Assembly (NCBI RefSeq): GCF_019443325.1
Contig: NZ_CP080383.1
Location: 1,674,001-1,738,000 of the forward strand
Reading direction: 5' to 3'
Length of the DNA stretch: 64,000 bases
Origin: Cryobacterium sp. PAMC25264
GTDB lineage: Bacteria; Actinomycetota; Actinomycetes; Actinomycetales; Microbacteriaceae
The position numbers and the translations under genes are program-made. Under the pieces are notes generated by a model. That model did no database searches. It was given only the letters and a program-made list of their open reading frames with translations, and was not told the DNA's origin. Below are positions 1-8,370 of the stretch, in pieces. Within the stretch, counting starts at the first letter, position 1, and each line of letters starts with the position of its first letter.

Positions 1-229
1 TCCTCGAAGGCGATCTTGAGCTGGGCTTCGCGGATGCCGTACTGGGCGCGTAAGCGCTGCTTTTCGCGGAGACGCACGGCGTAGTCCGAGTCGGTCTTGC
101 GCTTGGTGCGGCCGTGCTCGCCCGGAGCGTACGGGCGCTTCTCGAGGTACTTGGCGGCCTTCGGGTCAGGGCGATGCCCAGGGCCCGCGAGAGGCGGGTC
201 TTGCTGCGGGTACGTGACTTGGTAGACAC
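1..229 (-). CDS. rpsD: 30S ribosomal protein S4 (partial, apparent frameshift)
   Basis: Primary rRNA-binding protein of the small ribosomal subunit; only the N-terminal part lies in the window. From the GTG start at 229 (preceded by AAAGGA) the product reads VSTKSRTRSKTRLSRALGIA, then loses frame. One base earlier in phase it resumes as KAAKYLEKRPYAPGEHG and continues with the S4 core (DSDYAVRLREKQRLRAQYGIRE). The break is at a G run at 163-165, where four Gs would restore the frame. S4 is essential, so a sequencing or assembly error is more likely than a true mutation. It lies downstream of rarA on the same strand; the 237-base gap at 230-466 shows no other gene and presumably holds the rpsD promoter. 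Confidence 0.9.
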   Translation of the reverse strand, partial: MSTKSRTRSKTRLSRALGIALTRRPPSTSRSARTLRASTAAPSARPTRTTPCVSAKSSAYAPSTASAKPSSRSPSR

Positions 230-466
230 AGTGTCCTTTCGGATGGAACTGGAAATTGGATACCAGGGCGACCGGGCCAGCCAGGTGATGGGCAGGCCGA
301 GCGTCATGGGAGATCAGAGGGGTGGGCGCCACGGGCCGCCCGGCTACAGGGCGAATCCACTCCAACACACGTTTCGCGACGCAGCCGCATGACGAAACCA
401 GTTGTAGGCGAGGTCAAGGCTAGCACAACGGGCCTGCTGTTCCGCGCTGATTCAGGGCCGTTGCCG

Positions 467-1804
467 CTACTGGCCGTGGATGATCCGACGCAGTTTGGCC
501 AGCCGGGCGGACACATCCCGCTCGTTGCCGTGTTCGGTGGGCTGGTAGTACTGGGTGCGCCGCAATTCGGTGGGCAGGTAGTCCTGCGCGAGGACGCCGA
601 GTGCGTCGTCGTGCGGGTACTTGTAACCCTTGCCGTGGCCGAGCCGCTTGGCGCCCGGGTAGTGGGCGTCCCGCAGATGCTTGGGCACCCGGCCGGTCTT
701 GCCGGCCCGCACGTCGGCGATGGCCGCGTCGAGGGCCGTGTAGGCGGCATTGGACTTGGGGGCGCAGGCCAGGTGGACCACGGCCTGGGCCAACGGGATG
801 CGTCCCTCCGGCATGCCGATGTATTGCACGGCGTCGGCGGCCGCGATCGCGATCACGAGCGACTGCGGGTCGGCCATGCCGATGTCCTCGGAGGCGAGCA
901 CGATAATGCGCCGGCAGATGAATCTCGGGTCCTCGCCGGCCTCGATCATGCGGGCGAGGTAGTGTAGGGAGGCGTCGACGTCGGATCCGCGCACGGATTT
1001 GATGAAGGCGCTGATCACGTCGTAGTGCTCGTCGCCGTTCCGGTCGTAGCGCAGCAACGCCCGGTCCACAGCGAGGGAGACGATCTCGGTGGTGATGACG
1101 GGCTTGTCGCCGTCCACCGTCTCGGTCGTCGCGGCCGAGACCGAGGCCGCCTCCAGGGCGGTCAGTGCCCGCCGGGCGTCGCCGGAGGCTAGGCGGATGA
1201 TTGCTCCGCGGGCCTCAGGGTCGAGCACGAACCTGTCGGCGAGTCCCCGGGGGTCGGTGACGGCACGGTCCACCACGATGCCGAGGTCGTCGTCGCTCAG
1301 GGTTTCAAGCGTCAGCAGCAGGGACCGCGACAGCAGCGGTGAGATGACCGAGAACGACGGGTTCTCGGTGGTCGCCGCGACGAGGATGATGATGCCGTTC
1401 TCCACGCCGGGCAGAAGGGCGTCCTGCTGCGCCTTGCTGAAGCGGTGGATCTCGTCGAGGAACAGCACCGTGGACAGGCCGTACAGGTCCTGGCTGGTGC
1501 GGGCCTCCTCCATTACCTGGCGCACATCGCGCACCCCAGCCGACACCGCGGACAACTCGACGAACCGACGGCCTGAGCTGTGTGCGATGGTCTGGGCCAG
1601 TGTGGTCTTGCCGGTGCCTGGTGGGCCCCACAGGATGACCGACACCGAGCCCTGCTCCCCCGTCTTGTCGTTGGCGAGGCTCACCAGGGGTGACCCCGGG
1701 GTGAGCAGGTGGCGTTGTCCCGCGACCTCGGCCAGGCTTTTCGGGCGCATCCGAACGGCAAGCGGCGTCGCGCCCGTGCGCAGGCCAGGTTGAACGGAAG
1801 ACAT
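467..1804 (-). CDS. rarA: Replication-associated recombination protein RarA (MgsA-type AAA+ ATPase)
   Basis: Clamp-loader-like AAA+ ATPase that acts at stalled replication forks in the cytoplasm. The 445-residue product starts at ATG 1804 ([11 protein letters not shown]). Walker A GPPGTGKT is at about residues 60-67 and Walker B DEIH at about 117-120, followed by sensor-1 ATTENPS. The C-terminal MgsA part includes [27 protein letters not shown] and [14 protein letters not shown], all typical of the family, and the length is normal. The frame stays open far upstream of ATG 1804, but that stretch lacks family sequence and crosses the divergent promoter region, so I reject it. It is transcribed toward rpsD and divergently from the cyclophilin gene, as in other actinobacteria. 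Confidence 0.95.
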   Translation of the reverse strand: MSSVQPGLRTGATPLAVRMRPKSLAEVAGQRHLLTPGSPLVSLANDKTGEQGSVSVILWGPPGTGKTTLAQTIAHSSGRRFVELSAVSAGVRDVRQVMEEARTSQDLYGLSTVLFLDEIHRFSKAQQDALLPGVENGIIILVAATTENPSFSVISPLLSRSLLLTLETLSDDDLGIVVDRAVTDPRGLADRFVLDPEARGAIIRLASGDARRALTALEAASVSAATTETVDGDKPVITTEIVSLAVDRALLRYDRNGDEHYDVISAFIKSVRGSDVDASLHYLARMIEAGEDPRFICRRIIVLASEDIGMADPQSLVIAIAAADAVQYIGMPEGRIPLAQAVVHLACAPKSNAAYTALDAAIADVRAGKTGRVPKHLRDAHYPGAKRLGHGKGYKYPHDDALGVLAQDYLPTELRRTQYYQPTEHGNERDVSARLAKLRRIIHGQ

Positions 1805-1987
1805 GGTCCCAGCGTAGTTTGTGCCGCCGACACCGAATGGCAGGCACCGCCCCGCTGCACGCAGCATAAGCGGGCGCTGAGCGGCTGAATTGTTCCCGCC
1901 GCCGCGGGATGCGTAGAGTTCACAGTGACCCGGGCCCCGTCGCCCGCACGCTTTGATTCCGCCGCAGGCGGCACCTGGAGGATTCCC

Positions 1988-2788
1988 GTGGCACCGAGCA
2001 GTAAACAGGATCGCGAAGCCCGCGAGGCACGTGGCCGTGTTCGCGCCTATCAGGCCAGGCAGACCGTGCATACGCTGCAGGGCAAGCGCCGGGTGCGCGA
2101 CAACGTTCTGGCCGGAGGCATCCTGGTCGTCGTGCTGGCCGTGCTCGTGGGCGCCCAGCTGTTTTACTCCGGCGGTGGCCCGGGTACTCCGGCGCCCTCG
2201 GCCTCGTCCACGGCAGACCCCACCCCCACCGCCTCCGCGACTCCGGGCGCCAACTCCGGAGACGTCCCCTCCAGCGATCTGGCCGAGGGACGCACCTGGA
2301 GCGGCACCCTCACGCTCAACGGCATCCCCCTGGACGTCGAGCTTGACGGCGCCCTGGCCCCGCAGGCGGTATCGTCCACCATCAGCCTGGCGAACTCCGG
2401 CTTCTACGACGGACTCAGCTGCCACCGGCTCACCACGGGTGACGGCTTCTCAGTGCTGCAGTGCGGCGACCCGAACGGCGACGGTACGGGCGGCCCCGGT
2501 TACACCTACGGTCCCGTCGAGAACGCTCCCGCCGACAACCTCTACCCGGCCGGCACGATCGCGATGGCCAGGTCCACGGACGGGTACAGCATGGGCAGCC
2601 AGTTCTTCATCGTCTACGGCGACACGACGATTCCGGCCAACGAAGCCGGCGGTTACAGCGTGATCGGGAAGGTCACCAACGGTCTCGATCAGGTCGTCAG
2701 CGACATCGCCGGCGCCGGCGTGGCCGACGGCTCCACCGATGGTGCTCCAGTGGTGCCCACCACGATCACCTCGTTCACGGTGCAGTAA
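1988..2788 (+). CDS. Membrane-anchored peptidyl-prolyl cis-trans isomerase (cyclophilin type)
   Basis: Extracytoplasmic prolyl isomerase that probably assists folding of exported proteins. The 266-residue product starts at GTG 1988, six bases after a perfect GGAGG. A charged N-terminus ([18 protein letters not shown]) precedes one transmembrane anchor ([21 protein letters not shown], about residues 49-69), then a Pro/Ser/Thr/Ala linker, then the cyclophilin domain with [18 protein letters not shown] and SQFFIVYGD. Several catalytic-site residues of strong isomerases are replaced, so activity may be weak. It sits between rarA and the DUF349 gene, the usual actinobacterial order. A 20-bp tandem repeat crosses its stop codon. 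Confidence 0.9.
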   Translation: MAPSSKQDREAREARGRVRAYQARQTVHTLQGKRRVRDNVLAGGILVVVLAVLVGAQLFYSGGGPGTPAPSASSTADPTPTASATPGANSGDVPSSDLAEGRTWSGTLTLNGIPLDVELDGALAPQAVSSTISLANSGFYDGLSCHRLTTGDGFSVLQCGDPNGDGTGGPGYTYGPVENAPADNLYPAGTIAMARSTDGYSMGSQFFIVYGDTTIPANEAGGYSVIGKVTNGLDQVVSDIAGAGVADGSTDGAPVVPTTITSFTVQ

Positions 2789-2827
2789 CAACGTTCACGG
2801 TGCAGTAACAACGTTCACGGTGCAGTG
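2772..2827 (+). repeat. 20-bp tandem repeat across the cyclophilin stop codon
   Basis: The unit CGTTCACGGTGCAGTAACAA occurs at 2772-2791 and 2792-2811, with a third degenerate copy from 2812. The first copy encodes the last residues (SFTVQ) and the TAA stop, so the later copies only add repeats of the gene end after the stop and leave the protein unchanged. Confidence 0.95.
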
Positions 2828-3017
2828 ATATCCGGTGCAGTCGGCCCTTCCGTCATAACAGTTCGGTCCATTCCGCTGAACCTCGGGCAGCCTTGCAATA
2901 GGCTTGTATGCGTATTGGCTTCAGCCCGTACTGGCTCGTTCAGGGATTCATCCGCTGCAGTACTCCACTGGGTACGTCACTGCACGGCGAATCAACCAAA
3001 TCATTAAGGTGAGGCTC

Positions 3018-4250
3018 TTGACTACGACAGATCAGCAACCATGGGGTCGCGTAGACGAAACCGGCACGGTTTACGTGCGCGAAGCCGACGGCGAGCGTGC
3101 CGTCGGGCAGTACCCCGACGCGACGCCGGAAGAGGCGCTCGCCTACTTCGAGCGCAAGTATGTGGAGTTGAACGGCCAGGTCACCCTGCTCGAACAGCGT
3201 GCGAAGGGCGGCGCCCCCGCCGCGGACATCGCCAAGTCGGTGGCCAACCTGTCGAAGTCGGTCGCGACGGCCAACGCCGTCGGCAACCTCGCGGCCCTCG
3301 CCGAGCGTCTCGGCGCTCTCGGCGGAACCGTCAGTGAGCTCACCGAGCAGCAGGGTGTGGAGGCCAAGGCCGCCGGAGCCGCAGCCCTGGCAGAGCGGGC
3401 CGCCATCGTCGAAGAGGCCGAACGCCTCGCCGCCGAGGACCCCGCCAAGACCCAGTGGAAGCAGACCAGCGCCGCCCTCGACGCTCTCTTCGCCAAGTGG
3501 CAGGCACACCAGCACGATGCTCCACGGATCCCCAAGGGCGAGGCCAATGAGCTGTGGAAGCGGTTCCGTGCCGCGCGCACGACCATCGAGCAGAACCGCA
3601 AGGCTTTCTTCGCCGAACTGGACAGCGCCCACAAGGACGTCCGCAACCGCAAGCAGCAGCTTATCGAGAAGGCCGAGGCCCTTGCTCCTCAGGGTGCAGA
3701 CGGCATTCCCGCCTACCGCAACCTGCTCGAGGACTGGAAGGCCGCCGGTCGCTCAGGCAAGAAGCAGGACGACGCCATGTGGGCGAAGTTCAAGGCGGCC
3801 GGAGACGTGCTCTACTCCGTGAAGAGCGAGATCGACGCCGCCGACAACGAGGAGTTCTCCGCGAACCTGGTCGTCAAGCTCGAACTGCTCACCGAGGCGG
3901 AAACCCTGCTCACCGAGACCGACCGGGTCAAGGCCCGTGAGCTGCTCAGCTCCATCCAGCGACGCTGGGACGCAGCAGGCAAGGTGCCCCGCGACCAGGT
4001 CAAGCCCGTCGAAGAGCGCATGCGCAAGGTCGAAGCCGCCGTGCGCAAGCTCGACGACGACCACTGGAAGCGCAACAACCCCGAGACCAAGGCCCGCGCC
4101 GAGGGCCTGGCCGGTCAGCTGCACGACGCGATCGCCAAGCTCGAGGCCGAACTGGCCGCCGCACAGGAGACCAAGGACGCCCGCAAGATCAAGGACGCCA
4201 CCGAGGCGCTCGAGACCCGCAAGGCGTGGCTGAAGGCCATCGGCCAGTAG
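3018..4250 (+). CDS. DUF349 domain-containing protein
   Basis: A 410-residue, highly charged, helix-rich cytoplasmic protein of unknown function. I chose TTG 3018 because the strong ribosome-binding site AAGGTGAGG ends three bases before it; GTG 3009 is the alternative. The N-terminus (TTTDQQPWGRVDETGTVYVRE) matches actinobacterial family members. Several DUF349 repeats follow, with the hallmark W-x-x-F motifs (LDALFAKWQAH, LWKRFRAAR, MWAKFKAAGD, HWKRNNPETKARAEG) and long predicted coiled coils. In actinobacteria the gene sits between the cyclophilin and rel genes, as here. A strong hairpin follows the stop codon. Confidence 0.9.
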   Translation: MTTTDQQPWGRVDETGTVYVREADGERAVGQYPDATPEEALAYFERKYVELNGQVTLLEQRAKGGAPAADIAKSVANLSKSVATANAVGNLAALAERLGALGGTVSELTEQQGVEAKAAGAAALAERAAIVEEAERLAAEDPAKTQWKQTSAALDALFAKWQAHQHDAPRIPKGEANELWKRFRAARTTIEQNRKAFFAELDSAHKDVRNRKQQLIEKAEALAPQGADGIPAYRNLLEDWKAAGRSGKKQDDAMWAKFKAAGDVLYSVKSEIDAADNEEFSANLVVKLELLTEAETLLTETDRVKARELLSSIQRRWDAAGKVPRDQVKPVEERMRKVEAAVRKLDDDHWKRNNPETKARAEGLAGQLHDAIAKLEAELAAAQETKDARKIKDATEALETRKAWLKAIGQ

Positions 4251-4272
4251 CCGACACCTCTGCACATCGGTC

Positions 4273-4315
4273 ACGGGGCCGGGGATCTGTCCACAGATTC
4301 CCGGTCCCGTTTCCT
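4273..4315 (+). terminator. Probable terminator after the DUF349 gene
   Basis: Two 18-base arms (4273-4290 and 4293-4310) pair fully with only two G-U wobbles, and a short T-rich stretch (TTCCTGTTGT) follows. The hairpin starts 22 bases after the DUF349 stop codon. Confidence 0.65.
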
Positions 4316-4346
4316 GTTGTAGCCCCGGAACCGGCAGCCTGAGGGG

Positions 4347-4943
4347 ATGACTCCCCTCGTTCCCGTCGCCTTGACCGGCGCCGACCTGCCGATCGCCGAA
4401 CTCTCTGTTGCCCGCCTGGACGGCGAGCTCTTCTCCCTCGCTGGATCGTGGTGCCCGGTCGACGTCCTCGACGAACCGGCCACACGGGCGGCGGCACTCG
4501 CCGGGCTTGTTGGATCGTCTGGACTGGCTGGACCGGGCGGACCGGCCGGCGGCCGCCTCGTCGCCGAGCGGATGACCGCCGCCTGGATCTATGGTCTCGC
4601 CCCGGAGCCGGCACAACACCAGTTCTGTGTGGACGTGACGTCGCGCATCCGGAAGCCCGACACACCCAACGCCCTGCTGCGCGAAGTACGGCTGAGGCCG
4701 GGCGACATCCGCGTCGTGGGCAGGATGCTCGTCACGGTGCCCCGTCGCACGGCGTTGGACCTGGCCCGCTGGGGCTCCTCCCCCGCTGTCCGGGCCAACA
4801 CCGAACTGCTCGCGGCGCTCCTGGCGTATGACGGCGCCACGCAGAGAGGCGACGGCGAATCACCCGACTGTCAGCGGGGAATCTCCTTCAGCCGCGTCGC
4901 CGCCGCCGAATTGGACCAGGCGCGCCGCCGGATGACCGGGTGA
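4347..4943 (+). CDS. Hypothetical protein, AbiEi-antitoxin-like motif
   Basis: A 198-residue product I cannot assign firmly. The central part (RLVAERMTAAWIYGLAPEP...H, LREVRLRPGDIRVVGRMLVTVPRRTALDLARWG) follows the pattern of actinobacterial proteins annotated as AbiEi-type antitoxins or as N-terminal parts of DUF559 nucleases: a winged-helix core followed by the VT-x-P-x-RTALDLAR motif. No nuclease or toxin domain follows and no partner gene is adjacent, so a working toxin-antitoxin role is unsupported. It lies between the DUF349 gene and the convergent rel gene. Its ATG sits inside a small inverted repeat (4341-4358), which could mask the start. Confidence 0.7.
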   Translation: MTPLVPVALTGADLPIAELSVARLDGELFSLAGSWCPVDVLDEPATRAAALAGLVGSSGLAGPGGPAGGRLVAERMTAAWIYGLAPEPAQHQFCVDVTSRIRKPDTPNALLREVRLRPGDIRVVGRMLVTVPRRTALDLARWGSSPAVRANTELLAALLAYDGATQRGDGESPDCQRGISFSRVAAAELDQARRRMTG

Positions 4944-4972
4944 TGACGGGACCGACGCAACTCAGACGCGTA

Positions 4973-7225
4973 TCAGCCGTCGCTGACGCGGTAGACGTCG
5001 TAGACGGCGTCGATACGCCTTACGGCGTTCAGCACCCGGTCCAAGTGGGTGGTGTCACCCATCTCGAACACGAACCGGCTGATGGCCAGCCGATCACTGG
5101 AGGTGTTGACCGTTGCGGACAAGATGTTCACGTGGTGCTCGGACAGCACCCGGGTCACATCCGACAGCAGCCCTGACCGGTCGAGGGCCTCGATCTGGAT
5201 CTGCACCAGGAAGAGGCTCTTGGAGGTAGGCGCCCAATCCACTTCGATCATCCGCTCAGGTTCCTTGAGCAGGGCCTGCACATTGTGGCAGTCGGACTGG
5301 TGCACCGAGACCCCGGAGCCGCGCGTGATGAAGCCCACGATCTTGTCGCCCGGCACCGGGGTGCAGCAGCGGGCGAGCTTGACCAGGATGTCGGGAGCAC
5401 CGCGCACCAGGATGCCGGAGTCGTTGTTGCGGAGCGTCTGCGTACGGCCGTTCGGAGTGAACGGCAGGTCCGTCGCGTCACTCTCCTCCACGCTCTGCAG
5501 CGTGGCGACAACCTTCTCCAGCACGGATTGCGTGGAGACGTGCCCCTCGCCGACGGCGGCATAGAGCGCGGACACGTCTTCGTAGCGCATGACCGCGGCG
5601 ACCTCGGCGAACGAGTCCTGGTTCATGAGCTTCTGCAACGGCAGGTTCTGCTTGCGCATGGCCCTGGCGATGGCGTCACGGCCCTGTTCGATCGCTTCGT
5701 CGCGGCGTTCCTTCGTGAACCATTGACGGATCTTGTTGCGCGCCCGGGGGCTCTTGACGAAGTTGAGCCAGTCCTGGCTTGGACCGGAGTCGGGGTTCTT
5801 CGAGGTGAACACCTCGACGACATCGCCGGTGGTGAGCGAACTCTCCAGGGGCACCAGACGACCGTTGACCTTGGCGCCCATGGTGCGGTGACCGACCTCG
5901 GTGTGCACGGCGTACGCGAAGTCCACCGGGGTGGCGTCGGCCGGGAGCCCGATCACTCGCCCCTTGGGCGTGAAGACGTAGACCTCCTTGGCGCCGATCT
6001 CATAGCGCAGGGAGTCGAGGAACTCGTTCGGGTCGGCGGTTTCGGCCTGCCAGTCGGAGATGTGCGCGAGCCAGGCCATGTCGGTGTCGCTCTGCGGACC
6101 AGGTCCGGAGCTCTTGCCGTTGACCTGTTCCTTGTACTTCCAGTGCGAGGCCACACCGTATTCGGCGCGCTCGTGCATCTCCTGCGTGCGGATCTGGATC
6201 TCGACCGGGCGACCGCTCGGGCCGAGCACGGTTGTGTGCAACGACTGGTAGAGGTTGAATTTGGGGGTGGCGATGTAGTCCTTGAACCGCCCGGGCAGCG
6301 GCGTCCAGCGGGCGTGGATGGCGCCGAGCACGGCGTAACAGTCCCGCACCGAGTTGACCAGCACACGAATGCCGACGAGGTCGTAGATCTCGTCGAATTC
6401 CCGGCCACGCACGACCATCTTCTGGTAGATCGAGTAATACTGCTTGGGCCGGCCGGCCACCTTGCCGCGGATGCGTGCGGCCTTGAGATCGTCGTTGATC
6501 GCGTCGATGACGTACTGCACGAACTCTTCGCGCTGAGGGGTGCGCTGTTTGACCAGGCTTTCGATCTCGGCATAGAGCTTGGGATAGAGCACACCGAAGG
6601 ACAGATCTTCAAGTTCCCACTTGATGGTCTGGATACCGAGCCGGTGCGCGAGCGGAGCGTAGATCTCGAGGGTCTCGGTGGCTTTGCGGATCGCCGACTC
6701 GGCCGGGACGAAGCCCCAGGTGCGGGCGTTGTGCAGCCGGTCGGCCAGCTTGATGATGAGCACCCGGATGTCTTTGGACATCGCGACGATCATCTTGCGC
6801 ACGGTCTCGGCCTGGGTGCTGTCGCCGTACTTGACCTTGTCGAGTTTGGTGACCCCGTCGACGAGCATGGTGATCTCGTCACCAAAGTCGGCGCGCAACT
6901 GGTCGAGCGTGTAGTCGGTGTCTTCGACGGTGTCGTGCAACAGAGCGGCGGCCACGGTCTTGGGCCCGATACCGAGGTCAGCGAGGATCTGGGCGACGGC
7001 GACAGGATGGGTGATGTACGGCTCGCCGCTGCGTCGCTTCTGGCCCTCGTGCGCGCTCTCGGCAGCGGTGTAGGCCCGTTCGATAATGGACAGGTCCACC
7101 TTCGGATGGTGCGTGCGCACAGTCCGGAGCAGCGTGTCCACGGCACCTGCCGGCTGGGCCCGGGAGAAGATCCGTGGTACCAGGCGGCGCAGGGACGCAG
7201 GCGATGGCGTTGTTGTCTCAGTCAT
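4973..7225 (-). CDS. rel: Bifunctional (p)ppGpp synthetase/hydrolase Rel
   Basis: Makes and degrades the stringent-response alarmone (p)ppGpp on and around the ribosome. The 750-residue product has the full domain order. The HD hydrolase domain carries HDTVEDTDYT (H97-D98, E101-D102). The synthetase domain contains YDLVGIRVLV and RFKD (about 313-316); the basic R-x-K-D form is typical of bifunctional enzymes rather than synthetase-only RelA. EIQIRTQEMHERAEYGVASHWKYK follows, then a TGS domain (VYVFTPKGRVIGLP) and a C-terminal ACT domain. It is downstream of secF on the same strand; the apt gene often found between them in actinobacteria is absent. Confidence 0.97.
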   Translation of the reverse strand: MTETTTPSPASLRRLVPRIFSRAQPAGAVDTLLRTVRTHHPKVDLSIIERAYTAAESAHEGQKRRSGEPYITHPVAVAQILADLGIGPKTVAAALLHDTVEDTDYTLDQLRADFGDEITMLVDGVTKLDKVKYGDSTQAETVRKMIVAMSKDIRVLIIKLADRLHNARTWGFVPAESAIRKATETLEIYAPLAHRLGIQTIKWELEDLSFGVLYPKLYAEIESLVKQRTPQREEFVQYVIDAINDDLKAARIRGKVAGRPKQYYSIYQKMVVRGREFDEIYDLVGIRVLVNSVRDCYAVLGAIHARWTPLPGRFKDYIATPKFNLYQSLHTTVLGPSGRPVEIQIRTQEMHERAEYGVASHWKYKEQVNGKSSGPGPQSDTDMAWLAHISDWQAETADPNEFLDSLRYEIGAKEVYVFTPKGRVIGLPADATPVDFAYAVHTEVGHRTMGAKVNGRLVPLESSLTTGDVVEVFTSKNPDSGPSQDWLNFVKSPRARNKIRQWFTKERRDEAIEQGRDAIARAMRKQNLPLQKLMNQDSFAEVAAVMRYEDVSALYAAVGEGHVSTQSVLEKVVATLQSVEESDATDLPFTPNGRTQTLRNNDSGILVRGAPDILVKLARCCTPVPGDKIVGFITRGSGVSVHQSDCHNVQALLKEPERMIEVDWAPTSKSLFLVQIQIEALDRSGLLSDVTRVLSEHHVNILSATVNTSSDRLAISRFVFEMGDTTHLDRVLNAVRRIDAVYDVYRVSDG

Positions 7226-7321
7226 CTCGTTACCTCATTCCCTGGCGCCAATTATCCCTGTACTAGCTGATAAACGGTAAACCGGGCAACGACAACGGAT
7301 ATTCCCGCACCTCGCCGCGGC

Positions 7322-8370
7322 TCACGCGGAGGCGTCCGCGTGGGTGTTCGAGGCAGCCCCGCCCGACACCGTGGTGTTCGTCGTCGTTCCGGCGGCCTTG
7401 GCCTTCAGCGAGAGCGCTTTCTTGTCGCGCTTGCGGATCTCCGGCTCGTTCTCACGCAGCTGGGCGTAGAGCGGCGACGCGATGAAGATCGTGGAGTAGG
7501 TACCCACGAGCATGCCGATCAGCAGAGCCAGCGAGATGTCCCGCAGGGTGCCTGCGCCGAGGACGAAGGCGCCGATCACGAGGATGGAAGCCACCGGGAG
7601 CACGGCCACGATCGAGGTGTTGATCGACCGGACCAGGGTCTGGTTGACCGCGAGGTTGACCGACTCGGCAAAGGTGCGCCGGGACTCCGGCCCGTCCTCG
7701 CTGGTGTTCTCACGGATCTTGTCGAACACCACCACGGTGTCGTACAGCGAGTACCCCAGGATGGTAAGGAATCCGATCACGGCCGCTGGGGTAATCTCGA
7801 AGCCCGTGATGCCGTAAAAACCAGCGGTGATCACGAGGTCGTGCAGCAGTGCCACCATGGCCGCAACCGCCATTTTCCAGGTGCGGAAGTACAGGGCCAT
7901 GACAGCGCCGGCAAGCACGAGGAAGGTCAGCAGGGCGCGGATGGCGGAGCCGGTGATGTCCTGGCCCCAGGACGGGCCGATGAAGGACGACGTCACCTGG
8001 GCAGGTTCGATGCTGTACGCCGAGGCGAGAGCTGCACGAACCTCGCGGCTCTCGGTGTCGGTGAGCTGATCGGTCTGCACCGGATACCATCGCTGCCGAC
8101 GGCCGAAATCTTGGGTACGGCAGCCGGTACGACGTCGGCGACGGCCGCGGCGGCCGGGCCCTGGTCGAGTGTGGTCGTGTTGGAGAGCACGAACTCGGAA
8201 CCACCGGTGAACTCGATGCCGAAGGTGAATCCACCGCGCAGCACCGGACCCAGGATCGCGACGAGGATCATCACGGCGGCGACCGAGTACCACAGCTTCC
8301 GACGGCCAACGATGTTGTACGAGCGCTTGCCCGTGTGCAGGTCGTTGCCGAACTGGCTGAAGCTGGCCAT
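7322..8370 (-). CDS. secF: Protein translocase subunit SecF (apparent frameshift)
   Basis: Inner-membrane partner of SecD that uses the proton gradient to help protein export through SecYEG. From ATG 8370 the reading frame gives MASFSQFGNDLHTGKRSYN, a first transmembrane helix and the family motif GIEFTGGSEF, up to SAVGSDGIR. The rest (VQTDQLTDTESREV, five membrane helices with GYSLYDTVVVFDKIREN) is one base out of phase. The break is a CC at 8080-8081 where CCC would restore one frame of about 349 codons. Because secF is a core gene, a base-call error in the run is likely. Its ATG overlaps the secD TAA by one base (TAATG), implying translational coupling. Confidence 0.9.

Noticed and set aside
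1805..2425. Upstream extension of rarA
   Set aside because: The extra ~200 codons overlap the cyclophilin gene and lack family sequence; ATG 1804 gives the normal protein.
4347..4943. A type IV toxin-antitoxin system
   Set aside because: The protein has only an AbiEi-like pattern and no toxin gene is adjacent.
5285..7270. Long open frame opposite rel (661 codons)
   Set aside because: It has no family sequence and exactly mirrors the rel gene; long antisense frames are expected at this G+C content.
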